Source: Crotophaga sulcirostris
Taxonomy: Eukaryota > Chordata > Aves > Cuculiformes > Crotophagidae
Reading direction: 5' to 3'
Assembly: GCA_013397455.1 (NCBI GenBank)
Contig: VYZB01000078.1
Location: forward strand, 1,800,247 to 1,864,246
Length of the DNA: 64,000 bases
A model generated the notes under the pieces. The model ran no database searches and was not told the DNA's origin. It saw only the letters and a list, made by a program, of their open reading frames with translations. Of the stretch, positions 28,606-56,212 are shown in pieces. Made by a program: the position numbers and the translations under genes. How positions within the stretch are numbered: the stretch's first letter is position 1; each line of letters opens with the position of its first letter.

Positions 28606-31379
28606 ACCTTAAACTACTTACCTACAGCTGCACTTAGTCAGATGCCAACTTACAAAAGTAAATGTTAATGTCAACCCTTGCTCACCTCCAAGTCTAGAAA
28701 GAGTCTCACTGGAACCCATGAAATGGTGAAAAATATAGTGGCAAAAATAGGTGAAGACTGTATGATTTAATTTACTACTATTAATTACTAAGTATTAATG
28801 GTTAATAACAATTAATAATGACGAAAACAATATAAAATAATAACAAAGGTGGTAAGACAATTCTCTGTCCATTTACATCCTAATACTTCAGGTTTATAAG
28901 CATTGGTACCTTTACAAGTATTTCTTTTTTAAAGATTTCTCTTCGCTTGGGACAATCTGTCTCCAGTCTACACAGTGACACACCGAGTGTTATACACTTC
29001 CCCTATGCAAGCAGATATATAGTTACTTATCAACATATATTCACAAGACCAACATAATGTTTCAATTCATGGATATAAATGCTTTTTTAAAGTAACGCAC
29101 TGAAATATTAGTAAACCCTTCAAAAATAAGAGTGAAACTAATTAGCAAAACAACCATGCAAGTATCTCCCCAGCCATTAATGCAAAGCTAAATATTATAA
29201 TACCCTTGGATAAAATTGAAGTCTGGGAAGAAAGTCTGTTACTTTATTTATATCTGTGCTAAAGGCAGAATCACAGCAGCTAGCTATACCCAGCCAGCTG
29301 CCAGGCATGCCTTTGGCAAGATGTTGCTCTTAGAATTGTTACTGCTCACAATTACGCAGGGGTGGAAAGCAAAAACCAGACATATTTATTAAATTAGAGG
29401 CCTGCAGTTGGACACATAAAACTCCTTAACTTTTAGAGTGTGCAGAAAAATGCTTCTTCTTAAGGCTCAAATATAGAATCTGGACCTTGATGTTAAACAC
29501 AGATGAATAAACACATCAACTTTATTGAAGAATTTGGATCCAAATTGAACTAATGGGAAAAAGCACATCAGAAACCGCAGAAAGGATCACCATATCAGCA
29601 TTTCTTTAGAAAGGTTGAAACTCAGAAACAGGCAAAGCTTAGACAGAAGGTCACTTAGAAAGAGTCACTTCAATTGCACAGGAGAAACTCACCACTCTTC
29701 ACTGCCCAGGGTAGAGGGTTGGTCCCTGAAACACAGAGATGCTCCAGTTTGACAGGCCTCAGGGTGTCTGGGAAAATTTGGGTTCTTACACTGAAATCTA
29801 TTTCTTTATTAGCCCCAAGTGTTTCTCCCTCAGATGCACAGCTCCTGTGGACCACTAGTCCAGAACCACCTTCTGAGACAGTAACTGCATTCAGAAGTGG
29901 AAATAAATAAAATTGCACTAGGGACTCCTTTGTGCAGTGAGGCAGCAAGAACTGGGTAAACAACCAGGACAGCTTACGTGGCAATTGCCTTCCTGCTGAA
30001 CCAGTCCTGTGGCTGTTCCTCAGGCTCATCTGCAGGAGCTCTTTCACAGAACTGTCGCAAAGCTTGAATTATTGATATCTGCAGAGCACAGCATGTCAGT
30101 AGGTACCAAAGAGCTCTCTCCCTGCAAAATAAATGAGAAACAGAGCAGATCGCACAGCCACTAAAAGCCTGCTGACAAAGGCCTGAATCTTGCTTTGACC
30201 TTAACCCTGCAGATGGGCCTTCCAGCTCCTGATGTAGAACAGCATGCAGCATCAAAGCTGTTCACATTCCCATTTTGTAGTTAAACAGTCACATTCCCAG
30301 GCTGGAGTTTTTCACTGAGGCTGCTTATTTGGAGTCTTACACCATCTCTGAGCTAACCTTCAGGTTAAAAGCAAGAAGTCTCATTGCCTATTACTCTACT
30401 CATTCAGAGCAGTGCATCAACCTCAAAGAATGAGGGCAAACTAACCAGTACCAGTCTCTTTGTGACGCCCATGGACAGCATGGAGACCACTGCATGACAT
30501 ATGCAAGACCCTGGGAACTCATACAGGTTGAAACACGTTTTTCCTGGCTTTTCTCCATCACAAGAATGACTACCTAGCAAAATCACCAGAGATAAAATAG
30601 GGGTGGTTGTTCTTTGTTATTTGCACTAATGAGGACCCAGAAAAGCTGGTGTGGTTTTCTAATTACTAACATGAAAGGAGAAAGAATACAGGAATTTTCC
30701 TATAGGTTTTCTGGTGATTTTCCCTGGAATGTTATAATGCAATAAGGGCTTCTTCCTTGTCCAAATGTGAGTAGGCCAGGACTCTATTTTTCTTTTTTTT
30801 TTCCCTGATAACCCAAGTAAAGCTTGGATAAATCCACTGGAATTAGTCTGAAAAAGATGGTGTCACTAACATAGCAACAAATAGAGTGACAGACATAGGA
30901 GGAGGAAACAGGATAGGGTCATACTGGACCTTTCTTGTATGCTGGCTTCAACCACTGCCTATAGCTGAATATCAGAAGACGACAGACTTCACACTTCATC
31001 TCTTTCTTAACTGAAGGGGCTCCTTTGACAACTTGCCACCCACACCAGTGACCCGCACACTTAAGATAAACAAAGTACTTGAACACAACAATAAAGATAA
31101 CACTGAAAACCTACTCGCAAAGCACCAAGTAAACAGCAGTCAGAGAGATGGAACATGCTGAGAAAACCAGAGCAGAAAACACAATTTCAAAGACAAAGAC
31201 AAATTTCAGTATGATATCCGGTTGGAAGAATGTGACTGGCAGCTGTAGAAGGATGTGGGATTTGATGAAGATGTAGAGAAACAGACTAACTTTTGTTAGC
31301 TCTTGAAATGAGTAGCAGCTGGAGAAGCTCATCTACGTCACCGAATCTGTGCAGCTCCACTTTCCTGGAATGCCCACCT
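28606..31379. other. Intergenic, nothing recognised
   Basis: AT-rich. The longest open frame (minus strand, 29670-30047, 125 codons) has no recognisable domain and no coding signature that I can see. Contains a TTAATAATTA-rich patch at 28760-28850. Confidence 0.5.
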
Positions 31380-31600
31380 CCTCAGTAGCCCATCTGCAGC
31401 AATGATACATTGCCCTTTCACTCACTGCCCAACTATTCTCATTGTAAGAAACACTTTCTTAATGACTTGAGATTTTCTTGTTTCAGCTTCAGGCCATTGC
31501 ACCTTGTCTTTCCTTCTTCTGAGAATGTGGATAATTCCCTTCTTTCATTTATATTATCTGTGCAATTATTTGTAGTCTGTAACTGAAAATCTCCAGAGTA
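31380..31600 (-). mobile_element. Decayed CR1 fragment
   Basis: The minus strand reads like AATGGCCTGAAGCTGAAACAAG followed by a decayed AAGAAAGTGTTTCTTAC stretch. This corresponds to the G-L-K-L, R/K and FF/CF block near the end of CR1 ORF2. Many substitutions and no open frame. Confidence 0.6.
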
Positions 31601-34039
31601 CTTCATTTAATACAGTTTTTTCAGTGTCTTTTTCTGCAGTATGTCTTACTTTTCCATCATCATCCATTACTAGCTTTGTATCTTCTCTATTTTTAAAATT
31701 AGTTTCACATTATGCGGACTCAACTGTATTCACCATTCCAAATGTAGCAAAATTACAGCTATATGAACCAGAGCCTCATTACCTTAATATTATCACCTGG
31801 GAAAAGGTGGGTGTGTTTTATGTGACAGTGAAAGCCAGGTTCAAAAGGCACAAAGAACCTAATTTTTCAATGGCAGATCACATATCCTAAACTTGGAAAT
31901 GTAGGGACAAACCTCTGAGTATTTTCAGCATGTTCAAAGTATTGCATTTTTCTTCAACCATGTGCTAAGAAACACAAAAGCAAGCAATCCTTGTTGAATT
32001 AATAAGTAACAATGAGAACACCAGTCTGAAAGCAGTATCTCATAATGCAAACTATTAACAAAACCTTTATTCTAGGTGACAGTGATTCTCTTTTACATAA
32101 ATCAATATGAATTTAAAATTTGATTAATAGAGCATTATTCCCTGAAAAAACCTAAAATGCTCCACTAACAGTAAGTATGAGGAAAGGGGTGGATAAAGTT
32201 ATTGCACAAAATTGTTGGTGTACTTTAAAATTTTCGTAATTTTTTTGCTTTTAAAAAAAATCTGATAATCTATTAATTGCTGTTCTGAAGACTCAACCAT
32301 CCATTCACTTGAAGACATACTGTAGGCCACAGACTGTTTCTATTTCCACAGTATTTACCACTAAATTACCTGAGCACTTGTCAATCATTTATAAGTATAC
32401 CCTCTGGAAATGCCTTCTTATCCAGGGCAACACTTTTATCTCCATTTTACCAGGCAAACAGCTATAGAAAAACTGAGCTGCACATGAACGTTTCAAAAAT
32501 TTTTGACAAAGCCAAGCCATAAATTAAACCTAGATCTCCTGAGCTGCTTTTCAGTATCTTCACAGCAATATTCCTAAGAAAAAATAGACAGGATAGCTGC
32601 AGCTGAAAAGCCTAAAGAATTGCTCGTTATATGCAAATAAGATTTATCTTCTTGTATCAGGAGATGCTGTGCTGTATGGGCACCGAAAGGACTAATGCTA
32701 ACTACAGAGATCATGATAAAACGGATCTCCAAGGAGTAACAGAGATGTGGTAGAATAGCAATCACGACAAAAACACAGCTTTGAAAGTGTATCTGCCTAT
32801 ATTTTAAAGCATTCAGGTAAAATTAAATAATGGTTATGATAACGTAGGAGCTTTGCATATTAATGGTGCAATGGTCATCAGGAAAAAAGAAATCAAAATC
32901 AATCTGGAAAAGAAAGGCTCTAACGGGATATGAGTTGGAGACAGCTATGGACCACCAGATGTGGCAACAGACAGACCTAGCTCTACAATTTTACAAAGGA
33001 GAAAAATGTGTCAGGACAGTGTATTAACGGAGAAGACTTCACAGTCCCATACACAGAGAACAAACACTACTGAGAGCTGTTAGTTCTGACTCCTTTCAGA
33101 CAGGAATGATGGGTGTTTTCACCAAGTAGCGAGCGAACCCATGATGCTCTGGTTGGGTTTTAAGTTTCTTTTCCATTAAGCTTTCCACATCCCATTTGGT
33201 AAGATCTGATCTGAACGATCATGGGTCAATTCACTTTAAACCAAATGAACTGATACAAAGAATTAAGTTCTCTATTGTAAAAGATCACATTTAAAAAAAA
33301 ATCAGAGAACGCAAGAGTTTAAGAGTTTGAAATTCCCTCAAATGGTCATCAAATGTATTAGTAAAGAAAACAGAAGCTCCATTGCATATGTATTGCATAG
33401 GATGTTAAGATTAAAGATCTTCTAAGTATAACTCTATAACTAAATACTTTACTCACTTTTCAACAGAAACATTGACTATACAGTCGAGGGTAGAATGGGT
33501 AGAGGAAGAAAGACTAGAGAACAAGAATTATAAAAATGAAATAGAGGAGAAACTCCAAAGATCTTGCAGCAGAGTAGACAACCTCTATCCTAGGGCACAT
33601 GCTACAGGAGAACAGAATGAACCTTGTATTTGAGGAAGAAAAGGGGAGCAGTTTCTCCGACTGCTCGGCCAGACTTCTAAATTGACTTCAATTATTCACA
33701 AAGCTTTAGCACAAATACAGAAGAGAAGACACCATAAACTTCCACGTGTTTGGAAAATGGGAGAAAATACAATGTGGATTTAGCAGAATTGTGTCCAGTT
33801 GACTTGAGTCCTTCTTTCCATAAGTCATCTGAATCTTTCGACAAACTATCTAGACCAAGTCCTCCTGGGAGTCAGTAAAACATCTGACTGAGGTCAGCAC
33901 AGGAAACTTAGCTGAGTAGCAAAAGCTGGCTGTTTGTATAAGAATTACCAGATGGGTAACAGATACCTTAAAGGGCACACAAGACATAATGTTGGAAAGA
34001 AAACATCAGGATAAAGAAAGTTACTAAGAGAGTTCATCT
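31601..34039. other. Intergenic, possible old SINE-like piece
   Basis: No gene seen. The stretch 32370-32560 contains CCAGGGCAACAC, TTTTATCTCCATTTTACCAG, AAACTGAGC and CCTAGATCTCCTGAG in the order seen in the reverse complement of MIR/CORE-SINE elements. This could be an ancient amniote SINE relic. The rest is AT-rich and unremarkable. Confidence 0.4.
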
Positions 34040-34720
34040 GTGTTCAGCCATGGGACCAATCTTACTTAATATCATCACCAACAACTTAGCCACACAAATT
34101 ATTAAGGGGCTAAAAAAATAAAGGTCATGAAGTTGGACAGCACATTTAGTAGACAACTAACATATTGAACTAAACGATAGAAATTGCCTAAAGGTCTGTG
34201 ACTGGCTATGCAGAAATGCCTACCTTTCCCTTTTGATTACACAGGTAAACTTGCACCTCAAGTTAAATACTTAGGGTAGGTGGATGCTTAGAAAAGACAG
34301 AATGACACCATGGGATGCAGCTGGAAAAAGGGCAGATATGGTGTCAGTGAATGTATGTCTGGCAAGGAAAGTGTTAATTTTTGCTTAATATCAGCAGAGA
34401 AGGCTGAAATGAGACTTCCTGTGGAGTTCTTTGCACCCTGGAGGACCGCCTACCTTTCTGTTCAGTCAGCCCCAAGAAAGGTGTATTCAAAGAGGGAGAG
34501 GCGCTGATGAGATCAAGTACAATGGTTAGAGGGTTGGTCTATCACCAGTGAACTGCCCAAAAGAGTTTGGCTAGTTTAGTTTGGAAAAAGGGGACTGAGA
34601 GAGGACAGGAGGACAGGGAATAATGTCAGGCACAGTCACTAAAACTGAATATTGGAAGAAATAGAAACAAAATGAACAGAAATAAAATCTGTGTGGAAAT
34701 TAGAAGACAACGAGGTACCC
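34040..34720 (+). mobile_element. Very old CR1/L3-like LINE relic
   Basis: Near 34040 one frame gives A-M-G-P-I-L-L-N-I-I-T-N-N-L, like the GPVLFNIFINDL motif of CR1-clade RT. Near 34560 the DNA reads GGCTAGTTTAGTTTGGAAAAAGG then GGGACTGAGAGAGGACAGG, like the [16 protein letters not shown] stretch. Frames are broken throughout. It is a degraded LINE rather than a gene. Confidence 0.5.
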
Positions 34721-37700
34721 CAGGAAAGACATCAAGGTATTCTTGATAAGGTTTACAGTAGATGTCATTGCAAAAACAAACAGGAACAAAAAATCATCAA
34801 GAAACCCTCCACAAACAATGTTCTAAAGGGTTGCAACATGATGCATAATCAATCTATGGTTTAGTTATGACTTAGCTTTCCACGGCACAAGACTAGACTA
34901 GACTTACCCTAGCCTTCCCTTCCAGTCTTCTGTTCATTCTTATAAGATACTCTTCCCTTTGAAAACACTTGTAACAAGGAAATAGTTGACCTTAAAAGAA
35001 TAAAAAATACTTATATCTATCCTATCCAGGTACATCCTAAGAGAGTCCAGGCCTAAGAAAGCTGATTTTCAACCACTGGGATGAAAGTTAGAGTCTATGT
35101 ATTGCTATAGGCAAACTCATTTACACTATATTTTTCAAACAGATACAGAAACTGTATTTCATGACACAGAAGCAACTTCCTTGTAAGCAAAATCTAACAA
35201 CATTTCAGCATACAGAACAATGTCATCTTGTATATAAATGTAAAGACAGTACTGATCACTCTCAATGTAATTTAAAATTTAAAGGAAGTGCTGCTGTACT
35301 GCATTTCCTCAGTTTGTAAATCTGTCTACCACTTCTTGCAAAACACCACCTGCACCAGAGAAGAGCTTGACCATTTGCCTGTCAGATATTCCACTTCCTC
35401 CCAACAGACAGTATCCATAAAAAGACTGTGAACTCAAACATATGGGGAAGAGGAAGGGCGCATTAATGAAAACGGCAAGAGTTTACAACACCCTTAGGAA
35501 TGACAAATGAAATTTGCATTTAAAATATGAGTAGGCAATGCAGAGTGTGACAACAGATAATTTTTGCAGCAACTATGGGACATGGAAAATACAATCCAAT
35601 GTTACTCCAAATAACCGATGAGCCCAGTGCAGCTCTCTTGCCATGTTCTTAGTTTACTCTTCTTTCGACCACCAAGCACCAAAACCAGCTCTGTCTAGAA
35701 CACAGAGAACTTCCCCCCAGCATGGTTCTCTGCTGCTTACCGTTCTACAGAGGCAGGCTTTTCTGCCACATTTGTTATCTTTTTTGCAAATCAAGAACAT
35801 AATCAGAAATTTCTATATCCAGGCCAATATACTGTATTCCATTTCCATATTATCCTCCAAACCTGAACAGTCCCAAAATATTCCAGATCTTCTGCTCACA
35901 TGTTCATCTGAAGGGAAAGTAACATTTCTTTTCACACATCTGCAATAACACTTGCACCATTTCAATATCTGATTAAAAATTTGCCCACTAGCATGCAAGA
36001 ACATTCTGATACACTCCAAGCTCTCCAGAAGCATTTCTTAATATTCCCCACCCTATTTCCTATGCTCTACAGGCACAACGCCACAACCTGAAGTTTTAAC
36101 CCATTTAATTAATCATATTCCTTATTTCTAACACATATCACCATTTTTCATCCCTTGCAAAGAAGAAGACAAATACCAATAGCCTCCTACACTTAATATA
36201 CAGAGGCTTTGGAATGCAAAGATCAGATTTCCCAGCACACACATATACTTCCACAAAGGCAAACATATACACTAGATAGTCATGAGTATATATTAAAAAA
36301 GGCGGTATCAGCAAGATCAATTTATATTTGGTTTACTACTAACATACAGAATTAATGTAACATGAGGATGTAATACTTCTAAATAGTATCTAATTTCTAG
36401 AGGTAAACATTAAAGAGTGGAAATAGCTACAAAATTACAAAATGGGCAATGCTGTATTTCGAAGCCACATTCTGACCCACATCTGACAAAAATGGTAGCT
36501 CGTTTTCAACCATAAATAAAGTTTTATCTGGGGGTGGAGGTATTATTGTGGTACCTTCCAATACTGTAATGCAAAATAGAACTTGTTTGTCCATGCATCA
36601 GACCTGCTAGACCCTCACAAACACGGGAAACCCATCAGTAAGTGACTATACAAAGATAATTGACTAACTTATAACGCAAAGGAGCAAACCCTGTCTCACA
36701 GAAATCAGCAGCAAATTCCAATAGATATTGACAGGTCAAGAATTGTTTCCAATGTTTTTTTCCATTGTGAAGAATATATGCAAAAGAGACAAGTATTTTC
36801 TAGCCCCCTTCAGAGACGACCTATTCATGTTTCTTTTACCAGTAATGACAAAAAAAGTCATAAAAAATTGTATTAAAGTCTCCAGTGAGACAACTTTTCT
36901 CTCTGCCTCTTTTTTTGCGACTCAGACGATGATGATGGGAAGGGTAAGGGGCACTTTTTTGTGAGTTTTAATTTAGTATTTGTTAGGTATCCTAAGAAAA
37001 ACATACGAAAGGTGATTTAAGATTGCAAATCTGTTTGTTTGAGTTGTTCTCTTTTTTTTTCCCTAAAGCTTCAAACAAAACTTAGAACATGGACAACAGT
37101 AGCACTTTTAATGACAGTATAAATCTTCAGATAGTTTGCAGAGATGTATTGGGGGCGGAGGGGAAGGCCAATTTGTCCTGTAGATATGGCCATGCAATCA
37201 CACGGATCAGAAGGATTCGTGCACATACCTATTTTAAACTTTTCCCAAAGGATGCATTCTGTCTCTCTCATGCTCTGAAGTCAGGAAACAGATCTTGCCT
37301 CTGCACTTCTGAAATACAGCCATGAATATACCTCCTTTGATTACTGTCAGTTCAGGCACACAATGATCTTATGAGCAGTTAATGTCTTTGACAGCAGCAC
37401 ACAACGAAGAAAATATTTTTGCAAGTGATCCTAAGGCAGGATGCTATCCCATGATATGTAGTTGTAGCTTTTTCTACCCATGAGGTTTTCCTTTTCTTTA
37501 TTATATTAGGTTGCATACTGTAGACATGTCCTCACTTCATGTGCTTCACCAGAGAAGCTAGAGGTTAAAGTCCCACTGATTGAAAACCTGAGAGGTAATT
37601 CCAGTGCTTGAGGAACTCATCTAGAAATGGAAGGTATAGGGTCTTCAAAGCGAAAGGAGAAAGGAACACAAAACACACTGAATTCATGCTACGTTTACTC

Positions 37701-40689
37701 CAGAAGGTCCTTTCAGTTCTTTATTTTCTCTTGCAAGTTGACTTTACACTCTAAAACCAACAGTGTAAATTAATTACCCCAAAGGATCCAAACCTATTAT
37801 AAGTCCAAATGCACTATCAGATGAATTGATGTTGGAAAGCCTCTGAGGCCCCAGTATCCACCAGAATTCCCAAAAGGAAAGGTAATACAATGCCTGTTAC
37901 TTCGGTCATGTTTTAAGGCAAAGGCAATGCCTAACTGGTTCACTTAGCTTCTTGGCAATCTTTTCCAGCGTTTTTCCAAGGGAATATCACTAGACGTTCA
38001 AGAACAGTCACCAGTCTGGGCCAGAAAATGGGATGGAGACTTGGAGAGTTCTCTAAAAACAGTTAGCAGTAATAAAATGATAATGCGTAATATTTAATAC
38101 AATATACCACTTGACATTTTACAGTTATTCACGTACACACAAACAGATTTTTCTGTAGACTATCCCCACAACGAAGACATGTCCTGCTATCACAAATGAG
38201 GAATCTGCAACAAACCTTCATATCCAGTGAAACTCCACTGAATCTGAGTGTTAGCTCAGTACAACAGGCGAAGCCACTGCTAGAAACATGATTTAGGAAT
38301 GCTTTTCTCTGGTGCCTCAGCCAGCCTGGTTAATTAGAAACTACTCCTTCCCAAGTGGTTTTGGAAACATTAGCCTGTACTCTGCATATCATACATGTTT
38401 ATAGTGCATATTTAAAAACATTATTACAAATACATATTAGTGCAAATAATAGGAGAAAATGGACCAAGACCAGTTCTGAGAGCAGGACAGGAGCAAAGCA
38501 TCCTTTGAGATTGTTCTCGACTACGGGAACTCACTTAAATGAGGTGGCAGTGCCAGATTTCCCTTCGTACTCCCTACCCTGCACTCCCTGAGGTTGCCCA
38601 CTTTCTCATCCATGTTCTGTCAGCAGTTTCCTGATCTCCCAACAGCTGAAGAAGTTCAACTCAAATAGATGTGGCAAAAACCAAAAGAGATCGAGGGTCA
38701 CACATGGAAACAAAGCAAATGTTAGTACGTTTCTCAGACTGATATCAAAAGGACTTAGAGCTACAAAAGCCAGCTCACATTCCCTACAAAATTCAGCCAA
38801 ATTCCTAAACCTTAGACCCTCCTGGGAACTTTGCTCCTACACTGACACTACCATAGTAGGACTGCTATTCTCCTAAGCATGCATATTTCCAACAGAAACC
38901 CAAAATTTTATTCCAGTTCTCCGGGGTAGATCTTTTCTGGCTTGCATCCTTGTTGTGTATGAACAAAGCGACACTACAATTCATTACACACACTGCAGAT
39001 CCCACAGACAACTACCTATTCGCACATGAAGCAAGCCTTTGCAAGACTATGGCCACAGCAAAGGCATGGAACCTCAGTGCAGACAGCTCCCAGCTCCCAT
39101 GGATCTCATAGATCTCCTTGCAGGTACTGGCAGGTTACTTGCCCTTTTCTTAAATGAGTTCCTGTGAGAATGGTGCTAAGGTGTCAGAGAACTTTTTCTG
39201 GAGACTCCAGCAGACCCTAAGGATGATCAGACTCATGCATTTGCTTAGTCATACATTTTAACTTACTTGTAATGCAAAGTTATTTTACAGCAAGTTCTGC
39301 TCTGGAGTCCAGACCCTCAGGTGTGCAAAGAGCTATGTACATCCAAGACAGAAAGTTCCTACCCCATTGCAAAGCCAAGTGCAAGTGATCACAGAGCAGC
39401 GACAACGCAGGGGACAAAGGCTACTTTTCCTCCCTGCAGTAAACCTGTACCATTCATAGACAAACAAGGAAGACCATCAACCACTGGCATACGCTAAGTA
39501 CTTTCCAGCCCTGTATTTCTGCATGACTGGAGTCTTCTTGCGTATCACTGCTCTTAGTGTATGGCTTATAAAATATTTCTGTAATGATAACAGGACATTT
39601 GTGAAAATGCTGTGTGGCCCGAAGCCCAGTAGACCATGCAACAGTGAGCACCCATCTGAAGGCAATACATCATGTTGAAGATCTGCAAGGAGAATGATGT
39701 TTTCAGCATACCACTTAAACTAAGCCATCCTCCTGAGGACCCCAGTCAACTCTTTTTCACACAATAGATTTTTCTTGCTTGAAGCAGTATATGTTTGCAA
39801 GAACAATGCTGTAGCATCTAATGCCACATACCAGGCAGGCTGGGAAAGCAGAGTCTTTCTCCTGCTGCCCCTGAGGCCACAAGGTAGAGGTGCTGTAGGG
39901 AGGCAAACAGTAGGAACTGCTCTTCTGGTATTTACACACATATCAGAAATATCATTCCCAGATACATGAAATAAATTCTTGACTTCTTTGACAAGTCTCT
40001 GATACATCAACTATTCGACCATTTGGATGACCCAGACACTGGTCCATTACACAAACAGCAAGTGATAATCCACTCCAAAGTTATTCACGCAGCGGTATCA
40101 CTTTTCTTTAGTAGAGTCATGATACAACTGGACGCGATTCAAAATGGGCTTCACTCTGCAAATCAAGTATAAAGAAACATGTCATGGCATTTAGGAAACA
40201 GAGTCTCAAAGATACTTGCTTCATTGGAGGAATCACCCAATTACTGAAAAAGGCATAAAATACTAGGCTACTAATTCAAGACTTCATGCCCAAGGGAAGA
40301 AACAGCAACCAGCTTTTTCATCATTTCTTGATGGAGCAGCTTGCTGAGGTTTATGTCTCCACTACAATATTAATAGCACAGCACACAACATATTACCATA
40401 AAATAGCAAGACTATGAAAATAAATAAAAAGAAAAAGCAGAGGATCACTGAACCTCAACTGCAAATTCTAAGACTGCTGTGAACAAAACGAAATTTTCAT
40501 TTTAACAACACTTCTTTTATTTCTTTATTTCAGCAAGACATAATTGGATGCTCGAAACGCTACAAATGCAGAATAAAACTACCAGTTCCCCTCCTTAAAA
40601 TAAAACGTGAAGCTTCTAATCACACGACTTGGGCATATCATTTTGCGCAATTAAGAAATAACTGTGATCCCTGATCGGAGAATGCAGAA
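34721..40689. other. Upstream flank of VLDLR, no gene recognised
   Basis: AT-rich with only short frames. At 38090-38250 a pattern including TATCCCCACAACGA and AAATGAGGAATCTGC faintly recalls MIR/L2-type elements. Distal regulatory DNA and the body of any antisense lncRNA starting at the VLDLR promoter would lie here, but I cannot identify exons. Confidence 0.5.
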
Positions 40690-41020
40690 GTAGCGATTTT
40701 CTTCCTCAAGCGCAGCGCCCGCTTCGTTTTAAGTCCAAGTTCCTCTGCGAAGGGAGGAAAAACCCGCAGGCACGCGAGCACGAGCGCGGCGGGCGAGGGC
40801 ACCAGGCAGAAGAAACGCTTCTTCGGAGAAAAACACCCCGCAACGCGGATTTCGGCCTCCCAGGGCGGGGGATCCCCCCCTCCCCTCCCCGTGGTGGCAC
40901 CGGGTTCGGGGCAGGGGGAGAAACAAAGGCGCGACCCCTCCGCAGCCCCCTCCGCCGCGCCTGCCCCGCACCCCGAGTGCGGGCGGCGGCACCGGGGTCG
41001 CGCCGCCCCCCGCCCCGTGT

Positions 41021-41070
41021 AAGGAAGGAAGGAAGGAAGGAAGGAAGGAAGGAAGGAAGGGAAGAAGGGA
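41021..41070 (+). repeat. GGAA tetranucleotide microsatellite
   Basis: About ten perfect AAGG/GGAA units from 41021 to 41060, then degenerate GAAGAAGGGA. It lies about 210-260 bases upstream of the TATA-like box. GGAA is the ETS core, so repeat length could influence promoter activity; that is inference. Confidence 0.9.
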
Positions 41071-41127
41071 GGCCGTGAGCAGGGGGGAGCGCGGGGGACT
41101 CTGCCCGCCCCGCCGCAGCGCCACTCA

Positions 41128-41310
41128 CCGCGCCGAGCCGAGCCGGTGTGCGGTCGCGCGGCGGCGGCCGCAGGTGCCGCGGAGGAGGAAGCGGGGGCGG
41201 GCGGCGCTGGCGAGCCAACCGGGGCCCGGCGCCGCGCCGTGAGTCACCAGCGGCCGCGCAGGGCGGCCGGGCGGCTGCTATAAGAGCGCCGCGGGGACAC
41301 CCTTCCTCCC
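41128..41310 (-). ncRNA. Candidate divergent antisense transcript, first exon
   Basis: On the minus strand the sequence reads GCGCG then GTGAGTGG (GTGAGT is the complement of 41123-41128), a near-consensus splice donor about 150 bases upstream of the VLDLR TATA box. Human VLDLR has a divergent lncRNA (VLDLR-AS1) from the same promoter, so a bird counterpart is plausible. No acceptor or downstream exon could be assigned. Limits are approximate. Confidence 0.3.
41171..41310 (+). promoter_or_regulatory. VLDLR: Putative VLDLR core promoter
   Basis: Ordered motifs: an E-box-like CAGGTG at 41171, a GC box GGGGGCGGGC near 41193-41202, an AP-1 site TGAGTCA at 41240-41246, and a TATAAG box at 41279-41284. 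A pyrimidine-rich CCTTCCTCCC follows where a start site would be expected (about 41300-41312). This gives a 5' UTR of about 80-90 bases to the ATG at 41393. Motif matches only; the start site is predicted. Confidence 0.55.
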
Positions 41311-41392
41311 GTGCGTGCGTGCGCCTCCTTCCCGCTCCCCTCGCCCGCCCGGCCGCCGCACACGCCCGCCCTCCCTCCGCCCGCCCGCGGCG

Positions 41393-55616
<14,224 letters not shown>

Positions 55617-56045
55617 GCACTGGATCAGCAATCACTTCCGGTTTACTTGTGTTTTACACTCTTTGGGGATAGTTATCAGGTTTGTGGCTGAAAGACTTCC
55701 TCCATTCTTGGAAGAAAGAAGATACTTTATGGAACAGTTATGTAAATAGCCATTTTATACAGCTTAACAACAAACTGTAAATACCTGTCCATAACAATTC
55801 AGCTTTTAGTGGTTACTGTTTTATCAGTAACCCTTGGATTGGTCAGTCAGTAACACCACTGACCAAATATAAAGCACTTTCCATAGAAAGCCATATTCCA
55901 GCCACAACTTGTAACACCTGTACATATGTGTATAGGCCACTTGTAAATATTACTCTTGGAAAATCACTATCAAGCACTTTGAAATACTGCAAATGTAAAT
56001 TATTATACACTGTCTTTTTCAATGATTGGGGCAATGGCAATAGGA

Positions 56046-56051
56046 AATAAA
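56046..56051 (+). terminator. VLDLR: Poly(A) signal, proximal
   Basis: AATAAA in an A-rich context 430 bases after the stop, with no strong GT-rich element just downstream. Possibly a minor proximal site. Confidence 0.5.
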
Positions 56052-56185
56052 CGGGTTACTATGATTGCCAAAAATTTGTAAACATAAGTAATTTTGTATG
56101 TATGATTGAAACAATCTTGTCACCTCTTAGTTATGGATGCTCTTTAAAAAAACACTCTGAATCTTAAATTGAGAGGAAGGGAAAA

Positions 56186-56197
56186 AATAAAAATAAA
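56186..56197 (+). terminator. VLDLR: Poly(A) signals, likely main
   Basis: Two abutting AATAAA hexamers (56186-56191, 56192-56197), followed from about 56212 by a GT/T-rich stretch (GGTCTCCGTTGTTCTGTTAG), the usual arrangement around a cleavage site. Confidence 0.75.
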
Positions 56198-56212
56198 CTG
56201 TAAAAATATTGG

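Larger units (their letters stand above)
55617..56212 (+). other. VLDLR: VLDLR 3' UTR
   Basis: About 600 AT-rich bases from the stop to the predicted cleavage site just after the paired AATAAA signals. A longer 3' UTR cannot be excluded. Confidence 0.7.

Noticed and set aside
29670..30047. 125-codon minus-strand frame as a novel gene
   Set aside because: No domain, signal peptide or compositional sign of coding. The length is within chance for this many kilobases.
1..41000. Exons of SMARCA2 or another conserved gene upstream
   Set aside because: None of the translated frames shows helicase, bromodomain or other recognisable conserved sequence.
40706..41218. 170- and 131-codon minus-strand frames and long plus-strand frames across the gap
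   Set aside because: They are Arg/Pro/Gly-rich translations of a CpG island, several run through N bases, and none has recognisable domains. Stop codons are rare in such GC-rich DNA.
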